Shown: positions 8,302-16,091 of the stretch, piece after piece
How positions within the stretch are numbered: the first letter of the stretch is position 1
How the letters are laid out: every line of letters starts with the position of its first letter
Source of the DNA: an uncultured Oligoflexia bacterium
Lineage (GTDB): Bacteria; Bdellovibrionota; Bacteriovoracia; Bacteriovoracales; Bacteriovoracaceae
NCBI GenBank assembly: GCA_913058265.1
Contig: CAJXPQ010000013.1
Coordinates: 29,585-93,584 of the forward strand
Reading direction: 5' to 3'
Length of the DNA stretch: 64,000 nt
Made by a program: the position numbers and the translations under genes
Notes under the pieces: model-generated
What the model was told of the DNA's origin: nothing
The model's input: only the letters and a program-made list of their open reading frames with translations
Database searches by the model: none

Positions 8302-9357
8302 TTAAAGATTATAAAAAGATCTAACTCTGCGAGTTATTTGATGAAAAATGAAGAAGAGCATGGTATATAAACAGATTGCAAAACTATGAACCCACAGATT
8401 ATTAGGGTATTCACCTGTATAACTGAGTAACAAAGGTCCAAAGATCGGAATAAATAGAAATATGTAAAATAATTTATGAAACATAAAATAATACAGACAG
8501 TATTTACCTACTTTATTAATCACAAAAAGATTTATTCCCGCCATTCTTTGCTCAATCCATAGCCCCCAAGATATAATTACTATGACAGAACACCAACTAG
8601 AAAGTGAGCCAAGTAAATTAAAGGCCCAGTCATATTCGTGATAAAGAACATTAAATACTGTCACATAGTAATCAGGTGCAAAAAATCCAAAAAGAATAGT
8701 CCCGAGTAAAGCGACAATAAAAGTTAAAAGAATAGATTTCTCTGAGAGACCCTTTCTATACAACAAGCCTAACCTCAGACCAATGAGGCTTGCAATTACA
8801 AATAAGTCTGGACGGCACTCTAAGGAAAACTCTGCTCCAAAATGAGAGATGCCATATGCTTCCATACCAAAGCTTTCAGCAGAGCCAGGTAAAAATGGAA
8901 TGACTCCAAGTAAAATTAAAATTATCGAGACTGTATTTATAGAATATCTATATATTAGACGGTTAAGGGAGAAAAGGATTATCATCCATACTTGTAATGG
9001 ATTGGGAGAAAGGGCCTCCGCTAAATTGGAGGAAATAAGAAAAGATTCTATTGTGAAAAATAAGAATAAGACAGCATATAGATTATCTCTTTTTTTATAA
9101 TTGGAAATATTATCGTCTATTCTAAGGGCAGTTAAGTTAAAGGTAGCGAGTGCAATAAAAAGCTGTGTCGCCCAAGGACCAATAAATTTCATCAAATACA
9201 GAAGTGTACTAGACATAGGAATTGGTGAGTCGAAGGGGGGGAAATAAAAATACTTAACAAAGATCATATTAGAAAAAAAGATATAGTGCTCTAAAACGGC
9301 AAATATAACTAAGATACCTCTAATAAAATCAAATGTATTCAAACGAGTACTACTCAA
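8302..9357 (-). CDS. Polytopic acyltransferase-like membrane protein (OpgC / DUF1624 type)
   Basis: 351-aa protein with about ten hydrophobic helices. It begins TRLNTFDFIRGILVIFAVLEHY, the 'lDfiRGi..H' start shared by OpgC- and heparan-glucosaminide-acetyltransferase-like membrane acyltransferases, with WATQLFIALATF in the third helix. The start is a TTG at 9357: GGAG lies exactly 7 nt upstream and the TTG overlaps the stop of the preceding gene by 8 nt. The track start (9423) would extend 74 nt into that gene. It is the last gene of a coupled operon with a prepilin-like and a spermidine-synthase-like protein. The acyl acceptor is unknown. Confidence 0.6.
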   Translation of the reverse strand: MSSTRLNTFDFIRGILVIFAVLEHYIFFSNMIFVKYFYFPPFDSPIPMSSTLLYLMKFIGPWATQLFIALATFNLTALRIDDNISNYKKRDNLYAVLFLFFTIESFLISSNLAEALSPNPLQVWMIILFSLNRLIYRYSINTVSIILILLGVIPFLPGSAESFGMEAYGISHFGAEFSLECRPDLFVIASLIGLRLGLLYRKGLSEKSILLTFIVALLGTILFGFFAPDYYVTVFNVLYHEYDWAFNLLGSLSSWCSVIVIISWGLWIEQRMAGINLFVINKVGKYCLYYFMFHKLFYIFLFIPIFGPLLLSYTGEYPNNLWVHSFAICLYTMLFFIFHQITRRVRSFYNL

Positions 9358-10915
9358 TCCTAAACTCCATTTGAGGTTTAAAGAGTGAATGTATCTTAGA
9401 TGACCTTTTATATAATTCTGCATAATGCGTCGTACGCTCTACAAAGTTGATTAAGACTTTATTACTGAGGTACTTTTGATATGAACTAATATCTACCTTC
9501 AGGTCTAATTCCCTTTTAGTTGCCATAACAAATGTTTCGAAGCGACCATAGATTTTAATTTGCTTAAAGCCTGAAGCTTGCAATGTATTTAATAGGATAG
9601 CCTGAACTTCTTTTTCTTGATCGTTGTCACTAATATGGAATGGAAAATCAAAAGTGAAGACTCCCTTATTTGAAAGACGGCTTATGACAAGTTGATAAAA
9701 TTCCTTACTATATAGGTTACCCAGTTCAAAGGATGAAGGAAAAGGAAAGTCAGCAACAATAAAATCATACCTCTCGTTAGTATTTCTTAAGTAGGATAGG
9801 GCATCTTGATGAACAATCTCAACAAAGTCTTTAATTTGATTATAGTTATTCATTTGATTCACTAAGGGACCATTTTTAGCTAAATTAATGATCGCCTCAT
9901 CAAGCTCTACTACTTTTAATACTTTGAGCTCAGGCAAGCGACTTAATTCTCGCGCCACACCTAAATCCCCTCCACCAAGAATCAGAACTTTCTTAGGTTT
10001 AATCCCGGTATAAATCAAAGGGAAAAAGCTTATTGTTTGATGATAAATAATTTCAGTATCTGAAAAAAATTGAACTTTGCGATTTAAATATAAGCCCCAA
10101 CGACTATCCTTAGGATTAAATTGGTACATACTAGCAGGTACGATATCTATTTCTTGGTAACGTGATTCAATAGATATGATTTTATCATTTGAAGGTAGAG
10201 AGTCAAAGAGTTTTCCCAAGTTTTGGATTGTTACAATATCATATCCGAGATAGTTTATTTTTTTTACAAGACCTAGATTTGAACTATAAAAAGCAAGAAT
10301 GACGAGAGCACATCCAAAAACAAGTGACTTTACTAAGAGATTGAGCAGGGTCACCTTCAGAATAGACTTAGAAAATATAAAATATACGATAAAATTTAAA
10401 GTGCTTATAATTGCGCACAAGAATAAAATCTTCTCTGAGCTATAGAATATTTCGACAGCAATAATACTTGCAAATAGACTTCCGAAATAATTTAGAAAGA
10501 GAAGTATATTCTCTCTTTCAGGTAGCAAGGTTATTAAAAGAGGTAGCTCCAGTCCTGTTAAAAAGGCAAAAGGAACAAGTAGGATCACCAATAATACAAT
10601 CCATCCATAAGGACCTAGTTGATTCACACTCTCACTAAATAGCTCTGCTAATCCTAATAAAACAGGCATCAGACATATTTTAATAGATAATAAGAATTCA
10701 ACTCGAAAGAAAAGTTTCCAATTGACATTTTTCAGTTTTGAGACGAATAGTGAACTTAATCCTAAAAATAATACAAAGACTGTTAAGGCTCCAACTTGTG
10801 AATAAAGTTCCATTTTACTTAGAAGAGAAATTTTCTTACATATAACAGAATAAACGACGAAAGAATTAAAAGCGACAATCGACGTAACAAAATATATGAA
10901 TCGATTACTGACCAA
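9350..10915 (-). CDS. Membrane-anchored spermidine-synthase-like protein
   Basis: 521-aa protein with an N-terminal module of about seven membrane helices (including FLTGLELPLLITLLPE) and, from about residue 230, a cytoplasmic-type Rossmann domain resembling spermidine synthase: YHQTISFFPLIYTG, KKVLILGGGDLGVARELS, VVELDEAIINLAK, then FIVADFPFPSSFELGNLYS. Canonical enzymes have D-x-x-D-P at this last site; here the second Asp is Phe (DFPFP), so aminopropyl transfer is doubtful. I choose TTG 10915, with AAGG 8 nt upstream, over the track's GTG 10924, which has no room for a ribosome site. It overlaps both neighbours by about 10 nt. Confidence 0.75.
   Translation of the reverse strand: MVSNRFIYFVTSIVAFNSFVVYSVICKKISLLSKMELYSQVGALTVFVLFLGLSSLFVSKLKNVNWKLFFRVEFLLSIKICLMPVLLGLAELFSESVNQLGPYGWIVLLVILLVPFAFLTGLELPLLITLLPERENILLFLNYFGSLFASIIAVEIFYSSEKILFLCAIISTLNFIVYFIFSKSILKVTLLNLLVKSLVFGCALVILAFYSSNLGLVKKINYLGYDIVTIQNLGKLFDSLPSNDKIISIESRYQEIDIVPASMYQFNPKDSRWGLYLNRKVQFFSDTEIIYHQTISFFPLIYTGIKPKKVLILGGGDLGVARELSRLPELKVLKVVELDEAIINLAKNGPLVNQMNNYNQIKDFVEIVHQDALSYLRNTNERYDFIVADFPFPSSFELGNLYSKEFYQLVISRLSNKGVFTFDFPFHISDNDQEKEVQAILLNTLQASGFKQIKIYGRFETFVMATKRELDLKVDISSYQKYLSNKVLINFVERTTHYAELYKRSSKIHSLFKPQMEFRIE
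9365..9368 (-). promoter_or_regulatory. Ribosome binding site for the TTG-started acyltransferase-like gene
   Basis: GGAG inside the last codons of the spermidine-synthase-like gene, 7 nt before TTG 9357. It decides the start and indicates translational coupling. Confidence 0.6.
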
Positions 10916-11540
10916 TGAACACACCTTCTATATAGAGCTGTATATTTGGAGCCAACACTACAAAACAGATAGGGACTACAGCGATATAAAGATATTTTCG
11001 ATATTGAATTCCATGCTCTTTGAAGACCAGATAGCAAGCAATACAAAGGTTTAGAAGTGCAATGATCAGGCTTGTATTTAGTAATCCCAAAAAAGGTAAA
11101 AAGAATAAAGGGAAACAGACGCCAGCAAAGCACATACCTAAATAATCACTACCCAGCGTATCTAATTTATTTTCTGACTGACTTATAAGCATTGGAAGCT
11201 CTATTCCAGATAAAATAGCAATCAATATGACTAAGCCATAACTTAGCCACTTGGCGATGATAAATGGAAAATAATCAATAAATACAAAGGGAAGAAAAAC
11301 CGATGTAGCGCCAAAAAAACTTAATAAGAACTCAACATGGAATAGTTTAATCTTTTTAATTTCTTTTACTTTAAACTCATAAAGAAGAGCACCGAATCCT
11401 AAAAAAAAAATAAATAATCCAGTCGTAATAATATATTGTTCGACTAGTTGACCAAAAAGAATTGTAAAAACATGGGAAAGACAAAACTCATAGCTTAAGC
11501 TAGCGAAAGCTAAGGTAAAGGTAAGGATTCGATGATACAT
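10905..11540 (-). CDS. Orphan membrane module related to the spermidine-synthase-like protein
   Basis: 211-aa protein made almost only of membrane helices. It resembles the N-terminal module of the next gene: GLFIFFLGFGALL against FVLFLGLSSLF, and LSGIELPMLISQSE against LTGLELPLLITLLPE, each followed by an aromatic-Gly (DYLG / NYFG). It lacks the C-terminal synthase domain, so it looks like a duplicated membrane half or a partner subunit. The ATG at 11540 overlaps the stop of the prepilin-like gene (TAATG); the track start at 11570 would lie inside that gene. Function unknown. Confidence 0.7.
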   Translation of the reverse strand: MYHRILTFTLAFASLSYEFCLSHVFTILFGQLVEQYIITTGLFIFFLGFGALLYEFKVKEIKKIKLFHVEFLLSFFGATSVFLPFVFIDYFPFIIAKWLSYGLVILIAILSGIELPMLISQSENKLDTLGSDYLGMCFAGVCFPLFFLPFLGLLNTSLIIALLNLCIACYLVFKEHGIQYRKYLYIAVVPICFVVLAPNIQLYIEGVFIGQ

Positions 11541-12733
11541 TATGGGATGAAACCACCACCACCGCCCCAACTACTAGGGTCAAAACATGAATTATCACAA
11601 CCATCACCATTTGAATCAATTGGATACTGCCCACTAGGACAACTTATATCTGAAGTACACGTTACAGTTGTATCTCGAGATGCAATACCAACATCACCTG
11701 AGTTTGGATCGATATAGGCAGTCCCGTCTCCAGCTCCATAGCATTTCACACAATTAAAGAATGCCTGACTTTCAAACTTATAACACTTTGCTTTACCACA
11801 TGTTGAGTTCATTGGTTTGGTAAAATGCCCTGCTCTTACTTCTTCAAAACCGGCACGACAATTAAAACCACCTGTTTCTGGGTTTCTATAATCACCGCCC
11901 TGGGAAAAAGAGCCACCAAAAACACAATAACTATGTTCTTCAATTGGCGTACACTCTACAGTATCTTCATTAAACTCCATCGTTAAAACAATATTCCCAT
12001 CACGATCAAAAGAGTTCGTGGCTTCACATGCCCCTCTCAGTGCAGATGAGACTGCACTTCCTACATCACTAAAACATCGATCGACTTGATTTGCAGGTAC
12101 GATTGGAAATTCAGCAGGGTTTGGACTTGCTCCTGTTCCTACGAAAGCTTTAACTGTTACGAATCGATTAATTTGTCTTTCGCCTGTAGGGTCATTAGCA
12201 ACCTTTCTCTTGGCAAATAAAAACTTCAGTCTAATATCGGCAGGTTTTCTTGTTTTTCCTGCTGGAGTATCAACTGTCTCAAAGCCAACAACATCCATTT
12301 GTAGTAATTTTAACCTGCCTCCTAAAAACTCAGTCACATCAGATTCAAAATATGTTTTAGTGTCTATAATATTACCGTCTTCATCCTTAGAGAAGCGAAC
12401 AATCGGACCAAATGGAACAGGAGTGTCCTCTGTAGCATTTACTAAGTTCCCCCCAGGGATTGAAGCAAGAGTATCAACACATGTATCAGAGCTTAAAAAG
12501 AATTGTTGCAGCTGATTTGTGACTTGTAACATTTCCATCGTGTACATAGATTCAACGCTTGCATCTTTGCTCATTTTAGATATCTGCATAAATCCAATCG
12601 CTACCGCACCCATCATTCCCATAGCTACGATAACTTCAATCAGAGAAAATCCACTTTGAACCACTTTACTTTTCCTACCAAAAGATAGAAATTTGAAGAA
12701 TGAATAGTATTTATTTAATTTTAAGTCTTTCAT
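11540..12733 (-). CDS. Prepilin-like protein with type IV N-methylation motif and Cys-rich C-terminus
   Basis: The N-terminal SGFSLIEVIVAMGMMGAVA is a textbook type IV prepilin/pseudopilin signal: cleavage after Gly, methylated Phe, Glu at +5, and a hydrophobic assembly helix. The rest (about 345 residues) is an exported domain rich in Cys (CRAGFEEV, CYKFESQAFFNC, CTSDISCPSGQ) ending in a Gly-rich tail (SSWGGGGGFIP). With the ATG at 12733 the leader is 28 residues and very basic, but the ORF then overlaps the divergent gene by 34 nt. A GTG at 12664 with AGGA 8 nt upstream would give a 5-residue uncharged leader. I keep the long form because prepilin leaders are normally basic. It heads the coupled operon running down to 8302. 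Confidence 0.8.
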   Translation of the reverse strand: MKDLKLNKYYSFFKFLSFGRKSKVVQSGFSLIEVIVAMGMMGAVAIGFMQISKMSKDASVESMYTMEMLQVTNQLQQFFLSSDTCVDTLASIPGGNLVNATEDTPVPFGPIVRFSKDEDGNIIDTKTYFESDVTEFLGGRLKLLQMDVVGFETVDTPAGKTRKPADIRLKFLFAKRKVANDPTGERQINRFVTVKAFVGTGASPNPAEFPIVPANQVDRCFSDVGSAVSSALRGACEATNSFDRDGNIVLTMEFNEDTVECTPIEEHSYCVFGGSFSQGGDYRNPETGGFNCRAGFEEVRAGHFTKPMNSTCGKAKCYKFESQAFFNCVKCYGAGDGTAYIDPNSGDVGIASRDTTVTCTSDISCPSGQYPIDSNGDGCDNSCFDPSSWGGGGGFIP

Positions 12734-13251
12734 TTATCATCATCCCATTAAAGAGCTTTGGGTCTCCCCATTTTAGTCAACTAAATCCAAAGCTTCAGCA
12801 GTTATTCTGGCAACGGTATACAAGTTGGTCTGTAAATCATTTTACCACAATTACACCAAAACCTGCTTCAAATGACTATGTTTTTTCTGGTCATAAAGAG
12901 TTAAAAATAAGTACGATACTCTTTCCCTTAAATAAACTTAAGAATGAGGGCCTATACCTTCTCTGTACTTTAGAAAAAAATACTGAGATATGCATGGATA
13001 TGGAGTTTACCTGGGAGCCTACGCAGTGCCCAAAAAAATTGACAATTCTAGGCAATAGTACTTATCCATCTCCCCCTGATAAATGCTTTAAGACAGAGGA
13101 TTATATAAAAGTTGAACTAAACTCTCCTAGACCTATCCTCTTTGATAAGATTGCAAAATATATCGTAAATTTACATACAAGTGAATTTAGTCTTCCACCA
13201 AGTGGACTCATCTGGAAACAAGACAAAACTCAATTTTACCTCTATTATTAA
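12700..13251 (+). CDS. Exported protein of unknown function
   Basis: 183 aa with a probable signal peptide (hydrophobic LILSLSFIIIPL, then a small-residue site around SFGS). The mature part has four Cys (LCTLEKNTEICMD, TQCPKK, DKCFKT), consistent with periplasmic disulfides, and is rich in aromatic residues. No family is recognised. The ribosome site is weak (GAAG, 3 nt before the ATG). It is the first of three plus-strand genes divergent from the prepilin operon, with a 16-nt gap to the next, so it probably belongs to the same envelope module. Confidence 0.6.
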   Translation: MNSIYLILSLSFIIIPLKSFGSPHFSQLNPKLQQLFWQRYTSWSVNHFTTITPKPASNDYVFSGHKELKISTILFPLNKLKNEGLYLLCTLEKNTEICMDMEFTWEPTQCPKKLTILGNSTYPSPPDKCFKTEDYIKVELNSPRPILFDKIAKYIVNLHTSEFSLPPSGLIWKQDKTQFYLYY

Positions 13252-13267
13252 TTTATAAAGGAAAAAT

Positions 13268-14080
13268 ATGAATAGCAATGAAATATTAGAGCAACTAAAA
13301 GCCTTAAAAGATCGAATAGAATCCTATATCAAAACAAATAAGAAAAAGAGCAACCTCATTGGGATAGTATTCGTCCTACTTAGTTGTACTTTTATGTTCT
13401 TCTTACCTCATCTTATTGGAACAGGAAACTCACCTAAAGAGATTAAAAATATCAGAAAATCATTTCCAAAACAAATACCAAGTCCTAATTCGAAGCCAGC
13501 AATAAAAAGCGAAGTAACTGAAAAAAGACCCAATCAGAGTGGCCAAAAAAACTTAGAAGATGAAAAAAGACCACAAGGAAAGGTTCCATTAGAAAAGCTA
13601 CCTACATCAAAAAAACATAAGATATTAAAAAGCATCGAATCAAAAATACAACTTGCTAATTTCATCAAAGAGACAAAAGTAATTCCTCTCGCCCCTAAAG
13701 GTTACAAGACAAAGGTCTTCCAAGAGAGTCATAAGAACGTTAATGCATTTTCTGCATTTCACCCTAGAAAAGATGTTGAAATTAATACTGTTGTATCCCA
13801 AGTTCCACTTGATGAAGAAGATCTTGAAAATGCAGCATTTGAAATTGTTAATATCTCAGGGGATGAATTTTATCCTGTAAAAGATCATAAACTCTCACAT
13901 CCTAAATTGGAAAAGATTGTTGTCTTTGAGTATGATGATGAAAACCCAATTTATGCCGTTCATGCAAAAATAAAGAATAGCACGAAGGAAGTTTTAATTA
14001 CTGTTCATGGTAAAGGATCTGATATGAAGTCGGAGCTAGAAGCAATTAAACGAGAATTCTCTAAGATGGAAATTAAATAA
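13268..14080 (+). CDS. Single-pass membrane-anchored protein of unknown function
   Basis: 270 aa with a clear AAGGA ribosome site. Residues 1-28 are polar and probably cytoplasmic, followed by one membrane helix (IGIVFVLLSCTFMFFLPHLIG). Then comes a Lys/Pro/Ser-rich, probably disordered linker of about 80 residues and a compact C-terminal domain (about 170-270) containing FEIVNISGDEFYPVKDH and ITVHGKGSDMKSELE. This bitopic layout with a periplasmic linker and small end domain is like envelope-spanning adaptor proteins, but I recognise no family. It lies between an exported protein and a polytopic protein, probably in one operon. Confidence 0.65.
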   Translation: MNSNEILEQLKALKDRIESYIKTNKKKSNLIGIVFVLLSCTFMFFLPHLIGTGNSPKEIKNIRKSFPKQIPSPNSKPAIKSEVTEKRPNQSGQKNLEDEKRPQGKVPLEKLPTSKKHKILKSIESKIQLANFIKETKVIPLAPKGYKTKVFQESHKNVNAFSAFHPRKDVEINTVVSQVPLDEEDLENAAFEIVNISGDEFYPVKDHKLSHPKLEKIVVFEYDDENPIYAVHAKIKNSTKEVLITVHGKGSDMKSELEAIKREFSKMEIK

Positions 14081-14084
14081 TAGA

Positions 14085-15050
14085 TTGAAACCAGCAAACG
14101 GCCTCATTATAAATTCAAATGTTGATCTTATTTGGTTCTTAGTCCCAGGCCTATTCGTCACTGTCTTTTTCCATCTCACAAATACAGAACTATCAAATGC
14201 AATGACCTTATTTCTGCTGCTCGTTATAGATAATGGACACGTGTACACGACTTTCTTAAGATCACTCTATGAGCCCAATAAATTTACTGATCATCTTAAG
14301 AAATACTATCTCTTTATTTTTTGCTTTATCTCCATAGGCGCAGCGATACACTTCACGAGTCCGCTTTTCCTCTGGCGCTTTGCATTCTATGCAACAGTCT
14401 TTCACTATATAAAACAAAATATTGGTATTTTAAAACTCCTTTTGCCAAAGGATGACAAGAAAGACTCTATAAATATTTATACGCTCTACATCTTGCAATT
14501 AATTGCTGTCTTTGGAATACACTTAAAACCAGATGCAAAGATAGAATACTATAGTGCAAATGATATTTGGAATTTTGAGAATGAAGTACTTTTCAATTAC
14601 ACGATTATTCTATATTCCATCATCGTACTTCTTTATCTACTTTATTTATGCCAACAACTTAAACTGAATAAAGATCTACTTCCTGGACACTTCTTCGTCC
14701 TAGTTACAGCAATTTTATTTTCTCTTTACTCTATAAGTGGGCTTAATCTAAATCACTACCTGCTGGCACTAATTGCATCCCACGGTATTCCCTATATGTT
14801 TCTCATAAAAGGAAAGTTGAAGAGTCGTATTCCTTACCTTAATATTATCACCGTGTTTACCGTTGCTCTTGTCTTTGGATTCCTTGAGAATTACTATGAA
14901 GATAACTTCATCAATTTTTCGAATGAAACAAGTAAGAGTCTCATGAACTCGCTATTTTCAACACTTCTTCTTGTCCCGCTTTTTTCACATTTTTTCTTTG
15001 ATACTTATATTTGGAAATGGGACTCAAAAGAAGTGCTACTTACTGATTAA
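14085..15050 (+). CDS. Polytopic membrane protein with conserved-looking His motifs
   Basis: 321 aa with about eight to nine hydrophobic helices. His and acidic residues sit in or near the membrane: VIDNGHVYTTFLRSLYEP, FYATVFHYIKQNIG, NHYLLALIASHGIPY and, at the end, FSHFFFDTYIWKWDS. Intramembrane His clusters are typical of di-iron or other metal membrane enzymes, but I cannot assign a family. The start is TTG 14085, only 4 nt after the preceding stop and without an obvious ribosome site, so coupling to the upstream gene is likely. Its last 4 nt overlap a degenerate cytochrome relic on the other strand. Confidence 0.65.
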   Translation: MKPANGLIINSNVDLIWFLVPGLFVTVFFHLTNTELSNAMTLFLLLVIDNGHVYTTFLRSLYEPNKFTDHLKKYYLFIFCFISIGAAIHFTSPLFLWRFAFYATVFHYIKQNIGILKLLLPKDDKKDSINIYTLYILQLIAVFGIHLKPDAKIEYYSANDIWNFENEVLFNYTIILYSIIVLLYLLYLCQQLKLNKDLLPGHFFVLVTAILFSLYSISGLNLNHYLLALIASHGIPYMFLIKGKLKSRIPYLNIITVFTVALVFGFLENYYEDNFINFSNETSKSLMNSLFSTLLLVPLFSHFFFDTYIWKWDSKEVLLTD

Positions 15051-15193
15051 TTTAGCTGCTTAATCAAACTCCCCATTTCCTTATCAGATAACTTAAAAGG
15101 CCATGGTGGCATCTGCTTTTCTTTTACTAAGTGCATGATGGTACCTGCTTGCTGCTTTACGAGTCCAGATCGTCCTAAAAGACTATTCTCCCT
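15047..15193 (-). pseudogene. C-terminal relic of a c-type cytochrome
   Basis: Too short for the track. The minus strand from 15193 down to a TAA at 15047 reads an open frame of about 48 codons ending in MHLVKEKQMPPWPFKLSDKE and then MGSLIKQLN. The MPPWP-x-LSDKE pattern is the C-terminal block of class I c-type cytochromes, where the Met is the second haem ligand. An in-frame TAG (15194-15196) stops the frame upstream, and no CxxCH haem site follows in the remaining space before speD. I read this as a decayed 3' fragment. It overlaps the end of the convergent membrane-protein gene by 4 nt. Confidence 0.6.
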
Positions 15194-15253
15194 CTACACA
15201 CCTATGTTTATACTGAATTAAAAGGTAACTCTAGAAATTTTCTCTAGAAGACT

Positions 15254-16030
15254 TTAATACAAATGGTAAACTTCGCGCATTTCATCGTATAAGAATTTCA
15301 TTTTTTGATCAATCTCAGGGTGATTAATATCTTCTTGATGGTAAACAAATCTTTCTGGTCCAAATTGCTTGGCCATAAGTTTCGTCTGCCAGATATTATC
15401 ACGTGGCATATTTAAGTCTGAATGAAACTCGAAGTCTTTCATGACTTCAGGAGAGATAAAGTCTTGGATGGAGTTAAAGTACTCATCATTATAAATCTTT
15501 TTTCCACTTTCTTGTCTTGTGTAACCACGAACGACGTAATCGATATAAACAACATCACATTCAAATGATTCAAATAAATAATTAATTGCACTTAACGGAA
15601 TAATATCTCCACAAGTGGCAATATCAAAGTCGACTCTATAAGTACAAATACCGTTTGGCGCTGAAGCATCAGGATAAGTATGACTTGTGAGGTGTGACTT
15701 TGTAAGGTGAGACTTCACAGCAGAACCCTGGGAAACTGTTTCCCATTTCCCGCCTTGAGTATCACTCATTAAAGTCATTGTTGAGGCACCGACAGGGTCA
15801 TAATCCATTTTAGATTCAGAAATAATATCTGAGTCTATCATTTCGCAAATTTTTCTAGAGATTTTTAAAATTTTATCGGAGTTATACTTCTTATCAATCC
15901 AGTTTATATATTCTTCTTTTTGCTTATCATCGAAAGTGATACAAAAATCATATAAATTAAAAGAGAGTATTTTTGTTAAATTGTTAAAACCCGATAACTT
16001 TATCTTTTCTGCGGATGAAACGAATGCCAT
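15254..16030 (-). CDS. speD: S-adenosylmethionine decarboxylase proenzyme (bacterial class 1, E. coli type)
   Basis: Pyruvoyl enzyme that makes decarboxylated AdoMet, the aminopropyl donor for spermidine. The 258-aa length and the whole layout match E. coli SpeD: KLSGFNNLTKILSFNLYD at the start, GGKWETVSQGSAVKSHL, then TKSHLTSHTYPD, where Lys-Ser is the self-cleavage site giving the pyruvoyl group, followed by CTYRVDFDIATCGDI and IDYVVRGYTRQ. I use ATG 16030, with GAGG 9 nt upstream, instead of the track's TTG at 16045. A terminator-like hairpin of mdh ends only about 17 nt before this start. A spermidine-synthase-like gene lies 4.3 kb away in a different operon. Confidence 0.93.
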   Translation of the reverse strand: MAFVSSAEKIKLSGFNNLTKILSFNLYDFCITFDDKQKEEYINWIDKKYNSDKILKISRKICEMIDSDIISESKMDYDPVGASTMTLMSDTQGGKWETVSQGSAVKSHLTKSHLTSHTYPDASAPNGICTYRVDFDIATCGDIIPLSAINYLFESFECDVVYIDYVVRGYTRQESGKKIYNDEYFNSIQDFISPEVMKDFEFHSDLNMPRDNIWQTKLMAKQFGPERFVYHQEDINHPEIDQKMKFLYDEMREVYHLY

Positions 16031-16047
16031 TGACCTAAACCTCAATA

Positions 16048-16075
16048 AAAAGGGGAACCATATAATGATTCCCCT
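16048..16075 (-). terminator. Rho-independent terminator (or attenuator) between mdh and speD
   Basis: On the minus strand AGGGGAA pairs with TTCCCCT (plus strand 16051-16057 with 16069-16075), the stem can extend by several further pairs, and TTTTATT follows directly. It lies just after the mdh stop and just before speD, so it can either end mdh transcripts or limit read-through into speD. Confidence 0.75.
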
Positions 16076-16091
16076 GATAAAATATTACTAA

